Part shown: piece by piece, positions 26,359 to 32,888 of the stretch
How the letters are laid out: each line of letters opens with the position of its first letter
Numbering within the stretch: the first letter of the stretch is position 1
Assembly: GCA_031255835.1 (NCBI GenBank)
Contig: JAIRRT010000119.1
Coordinates: forward strand, 1 to 32,888
DNA: 32,888 nucleotides
Reading direction: 5' to 3'
Source of the DNA: Bifidobacteriaceae bacterium
Lineage (GTDB): Bacteria; Actinomycetota; Actinomycetes; Actinomycetales; WQXJ01
The notes under the pieces: model-generated
Database searches by the model: none
The model's input: the letters and a program-made list of their open reading frames with translations, nothing else
Told to the model about the DNA's origin: nothing
Translations under genes and position numbers: made by a program

Positions 26359-28527
26359 GTGCCCGATCATTCAGCAATTTCGCTCCCACGGCTCGCCGCC
26401 GCCCTGGTCGCGACTCTCGGCCTAGCCATCCCCCCAACGACTGCAGCTTTGGCCAGTTCACCAGCTACAACACCAGCTGCCCTGCCATGGGCAGTAGCCA
26501 GCCAGCCAACCGCTGGGCCGCTGCTCGACCCCGATGATCCCGGTGTCGATGCGACCCGCCTTGTGGCTGTTCCAAAGACCGGTGTCACAACAAACCAGGT
26601 CCTCGAACAAGTCAAAGGCAAGGCTCAGTTGCTTCCGTCGCCATCTGGAGTGATCGAGCCGGCCGATTCGGCATCTTCGGTGGTTGTGGTGGCGACAAAC
26701 GAGGCTGACTCAGCCAAGGTCGCCAACCAAATGGTGAGGTCAGGGCTCTATGAGGCGGTCGACTACGAGGTTATGAGGTACACCCACGCCAACCGCTTGC
26801 CCAATGATCCGTTCTTTGCCGCCGGCGCCCCTCAAGCGCCATTTCTCTACGGGCTGACCTCCGGTCCGGGAGGCTCTCACTTCGATGAAGCATGGCTTGA
26901 GGGAGTCGATCTCGACTCCAGCTCCAACTTGGTTCCGATGGCGTGGATCGACTCCGGCTACATCCTGACCCATCCCGAGTTCGGCTCGAACATCGAGGTC
27001 GGATACGACTATGGCGAAGGCGACACCGATGTCAGCCCCACGCCCCCAGATCCTGATGAGGACCACGGCGCAATGACCCTTTCTGTGGCTGCCGCTCGCG
27101 CCGACAACGGAATCGGCGGACTGGGTGGCTCATGGAACGCACGGGCACGGCTGTACAAGGTGGCCACCAAGACCGGGTCGATGCCGTCATCGGCCCTGGC
27201 AGCGGCGATTAGGGACGCGGCTGACCGTGGCATCAAGGTGGTCAACATGTCACTCGGCGGACCTGGCACCAGCTCGGTCGAGACCAACGCTGTGCGCTAC
27301 GCCTTTGAGCGGGATGTCAACCTGATCGCTTCAGCCGGCAACTCCGGCGATGAGATGGTCGATGGCGTGATGAACCCGGTCGAATATCCGGCGGCTTTCC
27401 CTGAGGTCATCTCAGTTGGAGCGACGGATTTAGACGGCAAGCCATGCCCGTGGTCCACCCACAACAACATGGTCGATGTCGCAGCAGCCGGCGAGGACGT
27501 CCTGGTGGCATCCGACGCTTTTGTGGGTGGCTATGAAGTGGCGTCCGGGACGTCGTTCTCAGCGCCGCTGGTCGCCGCGGCGGTCAACCTGTTGCTGCGC
27601 CAGAATCCGGGACTGTCTCCCACCCAGGTGAAGATGATCCTGACTGAGACCGCCATGGATGTGACCAGCGGTGTGGGCAAGCAGGGTCGGGATGACTACA
27701 CCGGGGCGGGGATTGTCAACGCCCGCGCCGCTGTTGAGAAGGCGCCGACTGTCCCGCTGATGCCCACCATCTCCTCCACTCACTCCGCTGTGACCGTGGC
27801 CGCCGGTGAGTCGGTTTCCCTTGAGGTGACCGCCAGCGGCTATCCCATGCCGCAGGTGAGCTTCGATCCAGGTTCCCCGATTCCGCTCGGGTTCTCCGTC
27901 ACCACTCAGGGCAACGGGATTTGGCAGGTGGCGGGGAGTTCAACCGCTCCTGGGGTCTATGAGACCAGGCTGGTGGCCAACGCGGCCGGCCGCATCCAAA
28001 CACTGCCGCTGACAATCACTATTGTGCCTGGACCTGCGGCATCGTTCACATTTGACTTGCCGGCAGCCATGCGTAACTCCACGGTTCTGAACCCCATTGC
28101 GGTGGCTCGCGACGCGTTCGGCAACGTGACAACAACAGCCACTCCGGTGACCTACACCTACTCGATCAACCCGGGCTGCCGCTTCAAGAAGGGCTCCAAA
28201 CCGTCCTACCGGCGTTGCACTGTCACCGCTCAAACTTCTGCTGGTGTGGTGGCACAACGGGTGATCGATGTCTATGACACCTCCAAGTTCACCAAGCCAA
28301 AGGTTGTCGGCAAAGTCAAGGCTGGACGCAAGCTGAAGGCGTCCATCCCCAAGGGCTGGAAGCATCTGACTTACCAGTGGTACAAGAACGGCAAGGCCAT
28401 CAAGGGCGCCACGGCCAGGACCTACAAGCTCCCCAAGAAGGTCTCCGCCAAAGCCAAATACAAGGTTCGGGTGGCCATCCCATCTGTGACATCGAAGACG
28501 TCCAAACAGGTCAAAGTGCGCAAGTAA
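26359..28527 (+). CDS. Secreted S8 family (subtilisin-like) serine peptidase, copy 1
   Basis: GTG start with signal peptide (SLPRLAAALVATLGLAIPPTTAALA). Triad boxes: Asp MAWIDSGYILTHPEFG, His DHGAMTLSVAA, Ser VASGTSFSAPLVAAA; oxyanion Asn SAGNSG. Lys-rich C-terminal beta domain. Confidence 0.92.
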   Translation: MPDHSAISLPRLAAALVATLGLAIPPTTAALASSPATTPAALPWAVASQPTAGPLLDPDDPGVDATRLVAVPKTGVTTNQVLEQVKGKAQLLPSPSGVIEPADSASSVVVVATNEADSAKVANQMVRSGLYEAVDYEVMRYTHANRLPNDPFFAAGAPQAPFLYGLTSGPGGSHFDEAWLEGVDLDSSSNLVPMAWIDSGYILTHPEFGSNIEVGYDYGEGDTDVSPTPPDPDEDHGAMTLSVAAARADNGIGGLGGSWNARARLYKVATKTGSMPSSALAAAIRDAADRGIKVVNMSLGGPGTSSVETNAVRYAFERDVNLIASAGNSGDEMVDGVMNPVEYPAAFPEVISVGATDLDGKPCPWSTHNNMVDVAAAGEDVLVASDAFVGGYEVASGTSFSAPLVAAAVNLLLRQNPGLSPTQVKMILTETAMDVTSGVGKQGRDDYTGAGIVNARAAVEKAPTVPLMPTISSTHSAVTVAAGESVSLEVTASGYPMPQVSFDPGSPIPLGFSVTTQGNGIWQVAGSSTAPGVYETRLVANAAGRIQTLPLTITIVPGPAASFTFDLPAAMRNSTVLNPIAVARDAFGNVTTTATPVTYTYSINPGCRFKKGSKPSYRRCTVTAQTSAGVVAQRVIDVYDTSKFTKPKVVGKVKAGRKLKASIPKGWKHLTYQWYKNGKAIKGATARTYKLPKKVSAKAKYKVRVAIPSVTSKTSKQVKVRK

Positions 28528-28549
28528 CCCCAGACGCATCGGCCGGCGG

Positions 28550-28614
28550 CTGACGCGGAGGGCGGGAGCAAACACGGGTAACCAAACGTCCCGCATAGAA
28601 GCCCTCCGCGTCAG
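28550..28614. other. Long-stem structured element between the two S8 protease genes
   Basis: Perfect 14-bp inverted repeat CTGACGCGGAGGGC (28550-28563) / GCCCTCCGCGTCAG (28601-28614) with a nested CGGGA/TCCCG (28563-28567 / 28589-28593; shares one base with the outer arm). No U-tract. Confidence 0.75.
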
Positions 28615-28674
28615 TCATGCTTGTTCCCCCAACGCCCCACCGCCCGGTCGCACCTACCGAAAAGGTCTAGGTCC

Positions 28675-31002
28675 ATGCGTCATCGTGCTGCGAGGCTAGT
28701 TTCAGCCGTCATTGCTTCCGCGTTTGCTGCCCTGGGAACCACACTGCCCACCAACGGTGCCGCAGTACCCCAGGCTCCCCCCGCCGCCCACCCTGCCGTC
28801 TTGCTCCCCCAGGTGAACCCGTTGTCCGATGGCGCTGATCCCACCCGGATTGTGGCAGTGCCCGCCAACCGGGCCGCACCAGCCACTCCGGGGGCATCCC
28901 ATGTGGTGGTGGTGGATGTGCCACGCCGGGATTCGGCCAGGGTCATGGCCGAGATGATCTCCTCGGGGCTGTACTCCGCTGTCGACTATGAGGCGTTCGC
29001 TGAGCCTCACTTCTCCGATACCCCGAATGACCCGTACTTTGGCGATCCGGAATCGTGGGGTCTGCGGGCCCATCCCGGGGGTTCTTTCGATGCGGCCTGG
29101 AAGGAACTGGCCGATGCCGGTGGGACGTGGGACACCGCGACGATTGCCTCGATCGACACCGGGTTCGCCATGGACGCCCCGGACCGCGGCCCAGGCATTG
29201 AAGCTGGCTGGGACTACGGCGAGAACGATCCCGATGTCACCCCCCGCCTTGGTGTGCCCGATGGCCAGCATGGCACTGGCACCGCCGGGATCATGGGTGC
29301 TGCCACCGACAACGGTTTGGGTGGCTCGGGTGCCACCTGGAACAACCGGATTTTGATCTACAAGGCCTCTGACGCCAACGGCGCGCTGCGGTTCTCCGCT
29401 GTGACCAACTCGATCATGGCTGCGACCGATGCCGGAGCAAAGGTGATTGTTCTTTCCCTTGGCTCCCCTGACTTCCCGTCCTATGTCCAAACGGCCATTG
29501 ACCAGGCGATATCCCGTGGGGTGACCATCGTTGCCTCATCCGGGAACTACGCCCAGGACACGCTTCAAGGCCAGGTCAACCCGGTGCAGTATCCGGCAGC
29601 ATATGAGCCGGTCATCTCTGTGGCGGCAGTCAATCCTGCCGGCGGTTGGGCGGACTTCTCGACATACAACTCCGGTGTCGATATCGCGGCGCCTGGGGTT
29701 GGGATTTTGGTGATGGACCAGGAGTTCCCCGACGGCCACGCTGTGGCTGACGGAACATCTGAGGCTGCGCCGTTTGTGGCCGCAACCGCTGCTTTGATGC
29801 TGCGTGAACGTCCCGGCCTCTCGGCAAACCAGATCCAGAACGTGCTGTGCGCTACCGCCACCGATGTGTCGGTAGCTCCTGCGGCCCCAGGTAGGGACCC
29901 GTACACCGGCTGCGGCATTGTCAACGCCCATGCGGCTGTGGTGGCTGCCCGCAACGCCCCGATTGTGCCGACGTTCTCACCTGAGAACAACGGCATCATC
30001 GAGGCAACAGCCGGAGACAACGTCTCACTGCGCCTCGGAGTCCAAGGCGACCCGTACCCGGTGCTGGACATCTCCGATGCGACGCCGCTGCCTGGCGCGA
30101 TCTCTTTGGGCCATGACGGCCGTGACTGGGTGTTGCACGGCCAAGCCCAGAAGGCTGGCACATTCACTGTTGACGTCATCGCCGATTCACGGGGTGAACA
30201 GGCCGTCTTGCCGGTGACAATCGCTGTACAGCCTGGTCCTGTCACCCAGGTGCGGCCAATCCCGTCCACCTATTTCATGAAGAACACCCAGAAGATCTCG
30301 GTGCGGGTATCTGGCACTGACCAGTTTGGCAACCCTGCGCCAGGCCTCACCCCGGCCGAGCTGTCCAGCGCCAAGGTGAAGTATTCGTTTGGGCCGAGGT
30401 GTCGTTTCGCCACCGGAAAGAAGCCGTCCTATCGGGTTTGCACAATCTCGGTGAGCTACTCCGGATCGCTGCAGCCTGTGCCGGAGAAGGTGGGCGTCTA
30501 CGACACCAAACAGTTCGAGGTGGCGGTCAAGGGAACGCTGCGGCCCGGGAAGAAGATCACCGCGTCAGTCCCGGCCGGATGGAAAGGGTTGACCTACCGC
30601 TGGTACATGGACGGCAGGCCAATCCCACGTGCCTCTGAACGCACCTACACCATCCCAAAGGACGTGGCCAAGGGCGCCAAGTTCCAAATCCAGGTCAAGG
30701 TGCCCGGAGTGGCTGTCAAGAAGTCATTCGTGGTGAAAGTTGGCAAGGCGATCCCTGAGCTGAAGGTCAAAAAGAAGAAGAAGGCCCTGGTTGTCCGTGT
30801 CAAAGCTGCCGGCATCAAGTCACCCACAGGCACTGTGGTTGTGCACTATGGCTCCAAGAGCATCAAGACCCGCCTGAAGGCGAAGGATTCCGGCGTGGTC
30901 ATGTTCGATATGCCGAAGGGCCGCTACAAGGTTTCAGTCGAATACCTGGGCAGCGCCAAGATCTCCAGGACATCCACCCGGTCTGAGACATACAAGTTCT
31001 AG
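28675..31002 (+). CDS. Secreted S8 family (subtilisin-like) serine peptidase, copy 2, with extra Lys-rich C-terminal domain
   Basis: Signal peptide MRHRAARLVSAVIASAFAALGTTLPTNGAA. Boxes IASIDTGFAMDAP, GQHGTGTAGIMGA, ASSGNYAQD, VADGTSEAAPFVAATAAL. C-terminal YRWYMDGRPI domain plus an additional Lys-rich domain. Confidence 0.92.
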   Translation: MRHRAARLVSAVIASAFAALGTTLPTNGAAVPQAPPAAHPAVLLPQVNPLSDGADPTRIVAVPANRAAPATPGASHVVVVDVPRRDSARVMAEMISSGLYSAVDYEAFAEPHFSDTPNDPYFGDPESWGLRAHPGGSFDAAWKELADAGGTWDTATIASIDTGFAMDAPDRGPGIEAGWDYGENDPDVTPRLGVPDGQHGTGTAGIMGAATDNGLGGSGATWNNRILIYKASDANGALRFSAVTNSIMAATDAGAKVIVLSLGSPDFPSYVQTAIDQAISRGVTIVASSGNYAQDTLQGQVNPVQYPAAYEPVISVAAVNPAGGWADFSTYNSGVDIAAPGVGILVMDQEFPDGHAVADGTSEAAPFVAATAALMLRERPGLSANQIQNVLCATATDVSVAPAAPGRDPYTGCGIVNAHAAVVAARNAPIVPTFSPENNGIIEATAGDNVSLRLGVQGDPYPVLDISDATPLPGAISLGHDGRDWVLHGQAQKAGTFTVDVIADSRGEQAVLPVTIAVQPGPVTQVRPIPSTYFMKNTQKISVRVSGTDQFGNPAPGLTPAELSSAKVKYSFGPRCRFATGKKPSYRVCTISVSYSGSLQPVPEKVGVYDTKQFEVAVKGTLRPGKKITASVPAGWKGLTYRWYMDGRPIPRASERTYTIPKDVAKGAKFQIQVKVPGVAVKKSFVVKVGKAIPELKVKKKKKALVVRVKAAGIKSPTGTVVVHYGSKSIKTRLKAKDSGVVMFDMPKGRYKVSVEYLGSAKISRTSTRSETYKF

Positions 31003-31023
31003 GGGGCGCGGGGGGCGTCCGCC

Positions 31024-32049
31024 TCACGGGCGGCGCTGCATTGAGTCGCGTATCTCGCCTATCAACTCTTCGATGATGTCTTCCAGGAAGACCACGCCAA
31101 CGGGTTCATGGCCAACTCCTGCCAGATGGGTTCCGGTGCGCTGCATTGCCGTCAGGACATCTTCGATCTCAGAGCCAGGCGTCACAGTTGGCAACGTCCT
31201 GATCTTCTCCGGATCAATTGGACGATGCCGCTGCTCACCTTCAGCAAGGACCACATCCATCACATGTAGATAGCCCGCCGGGCTACCGCCCGGCTCAGCC
31301 ACCGGGAAACGCGAGAACCCGGTTTGGGCAACCTGGCGTTCAACCTGTTCAGGCGTGACTTGTGGTGGGACGCAGACCAGTGCGTCGAGGGGGACCATGA
31401 CATCGGCTGCTGTCAGATCGGAGAACTCAAGGGACCCGGTCACCAGGCCTTCGGCATCGTCCAGGACACCTTCTGCTCGGGAACGGGCAACCATGGAGGC
31501 GACCTCTTGGGCGGTGAACGCTGAGCGGACCTCATCACGCGGATCGGCGCCGGCCATGCGCACCAGGCCACCTGCCAGCCAGGTGAGCAGCCGGATCAGG
31601 GGGCGCAGGGCGCGGGCCACCACTGCCAGCGGCGGCACCAAAGCCAGCGCGAGGCGGACGGGCCTTGCCAGGGCGAGGTTCTTGGGCACAACCTCACCGA
31701 TCACCACGTGCAGGTAGATGACAATCGCCAAGGCCAGCGTGGAGGCGATGACATGGGTGCCGGCCAGGCCGAGGCGGGCAGTCGGGACCTCAAGCAGGTG
31801 GGCCAGGGCGGGCTCGGCCAGTGCGCCCAGCCCGGTCGAGGCGATGGTCACGCCCAACTGAACCAGGGTCAACATCTGTGAAACCTGCTCCAACGCAGCC
31901 AGGACGGTCCCGGCGCGGCGGTCTCCGGCATCGGCTGCTTGTTCTACTTGGGAGCGGCGCACTGACATCAAGGCGAACTCGGCGGCCACAAAGTAGGCGT
32001 TGAGCAGCAGCAACACCACGGCGACGATCAGCGGAAGCCACCAGGTCAC
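31024..32049 (-). CDS. CNNM/DUF21 + CBS-pair membrane protein (HlyC/CorC-like family)
   Basis: MTWWLPLIVAVVLLLLNAYFVAAEFALMSVRRSQVEQAADAGDRRA...GVTIASTGLGALAEPALAHLLE...VIGEVVPKNLALARP (DUF21), then VMVPLDALVCVPPQVTPEQVERQVAQTGFSRFPV (CBS). Confidence 0.93.
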   Translation of the reverse strand: MTWWLPLIVAVVLLLLNAYFVAAEFALMSVRRSQVEQAADAGDRRAGTVLAALEQVSQMLTLVQLGVTIASTGLGALAEPALAHLLEVPTARLGLAGTHVIASTLALAIVIYLHVVIGEVVPKNLALARPVRLALALVPPLAVVARALRPLIRLLTWLAGGLVRMAGADPRDEVRSAFTAQEVASMVARSRAEGVLDDAEGLVTGSLEFSDLTAADVMVPLDALVCVPPQVTPEQVERQVAQTGFSRFPVAEPGGSPAGYLHVMDVVLAEGEQRHRPIDPEKIRTLPTVTPGSEIEDVLTAMQRTGTHLAGVGHEPVGVVFLEDIIEELIGEIRDSMQRRP

Positions 32050-32888
32050 GGTTGGCTCCCCTCTTCAGGCTCGTCCTGCCAGACGCGCAGTGTCTCCACC
32101 CGCCGGCCCAGCATCGATTCGACACGCAGGTGGACTGGGCCGATGTCGACTTCATCCCCGGCCAGCGGGATGCGTTCCAGGCTGGCCATGACCAGGCCGC
32201 CGAGCGTCTCGTACGCGGCCGATTCGGGGACGCGGATGCCGGACATGGCGAGCAGCTCGTCAGGGCGGGTCTCGCCGGGAAGGCGCCATGATCCGTCGGC
32301 GCCGCGGCGTGGGCGGGTGCGGCGCGGATCATGCTCGTCCGAGACGTCCCCGACAATCTCTTCGACCATGTCCTCCAAGGTGAGCGCCCCGGAGGTGCCG
32401 CCGTATTCATCGACCACAATCGCCATCGGCGTCCCGGAGGCACGCAGATCCACCAGGACTGGGATCAGGGCGGCTGTCTCGGGTACCCGCATGATCGGTT
32501 CCATCAGGGCTGAGACCGGCACCTCGGTGCGCCGCTCGTATGGAACCGCTATGAGCCGGCGCAACCTGACCAGGCCAACAACCTCGTCTATCGATCCTTC
32601 GATGACCGGCAAGGTGGAGTGGCCAGATTCGCAGGCCAGGGCGATGACGTCCGCGGCGGTTTGGTTGCGTCCAGCTGACACGATCCTGGTCCGGTCAGTC
32701 ATGGCGTCGATGGCGCACAGTTGGCCCAGGCCCAATGTGCGCGAAAGCCGGCTGGCCAACGTCTCATCGAGCGTGCCGGCGGCGGCACTGCGGCGCACCA
32801 CCGATGCCAGCTCGGCTGCTGAACGTCCACCGGGCAGCTCCTCGACGCTGCGCACCCCGAAAAGCCGCAGCAGTCCGCCGCCGGATAC
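32046..32888 (-). CDS. Second CNNM/CBS + CorC_HlyC-domain protein; 5' part cut by the window edge
   Basis: CBS pair (AMTDRTRIVSAGRNQTAADVIALACESGHSTLPVIEG; MAIVVDEYGGTSGALTLEDMVEEIVGDVSDEHD) and CorC_HlyC C-terminus. The frame is open to 32888 (VSGGGLLRLFG upstream of the ORF-track start), so the DUF21 domain is presumably beyond the edge. Overlaps the next gene by 4 nt. Confidence 0.9.
   Translation of the reverse strand, partial: VSGGGLLRLFGVRSVEELPGGRSAAELASVVRRSAAAGTLDETLASRLSRTLGLGQLCAIDAMTDRTRIVSAGRNQTAADVIALACESGHSTLPVIEGSIDEVVGLVRLRRLIAVPYERRTEVPVSALMEPIMRVPETAALIPVLVDLRASGTPMAIVVDEYGGTSGALTLEDMVEEIVGDVSDEHDPRRTRPRRGADGSWRLPGETRPDELLAMSGIRVPESAAYETLGGLVMASLERIPLAGDEVDIGPVHLRVESMLGRRVETLRVWQDEPEEGSQP

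Noticed and set aside
26359-31002. S8 proteases as mycosins (MycP) partnering the EccC-like ATPase
   Set aside because: They lack a C-terminal TM helix, carry large Lys-rich beta domains, and lie 10 kb away with no other T7SS genes between.

Overview
The window is a GC-rich actinobacterial chromosome segment that is gene-dense and mostly housekeeping. From left to right it contains: ssrA (tmRNA, minus) with a readable tag AKSNRTDFALAA; an AGCS-family Na+/amino-acid symporter; smpB; an M23 coiled-coil murein hydrolase; ftsX; ftsE; and prfB, all on minus. A plus-strand operon follows, with a histidine kinase, a LuxR-type response regulator, an ABC ATPase and a MacB/FtsX-type permease. Next are an orphan EccC/EssC-like FtsK/SpoIIIE ATPase, whiB1 convergent with a pdtaS-like kinase, a DUF2505-like protein, and putA divergent from a PAS-AraC regulator. 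The right part holds a CPA1 Na+/H+ antiporter, a two-domain FKBP lipoprotein with nine PPEGEA-type repeats, a tandem pair of secreted S8 proteases with Lys-rich C-termini, and a tandem pair of CNNM/CBS proteins, the last cut by the window edge. I see no CRISPR array, transposase, integrase or tRNA. The items most worth a second look are: the orphan T7SS-type ATPase with Arg-substituted Walker A motifs and two perfect DnaA boxes upstream; the S8 protease pair opposite an FKBP foldase; the PAS-AraC/putA switch region; a 15-bp direct repeat and a long inverted repeat beside the ssrA 3' end; and a long-stem RNA structure between the two protease genes. None of these is demonstrably a new system from sequence alone.
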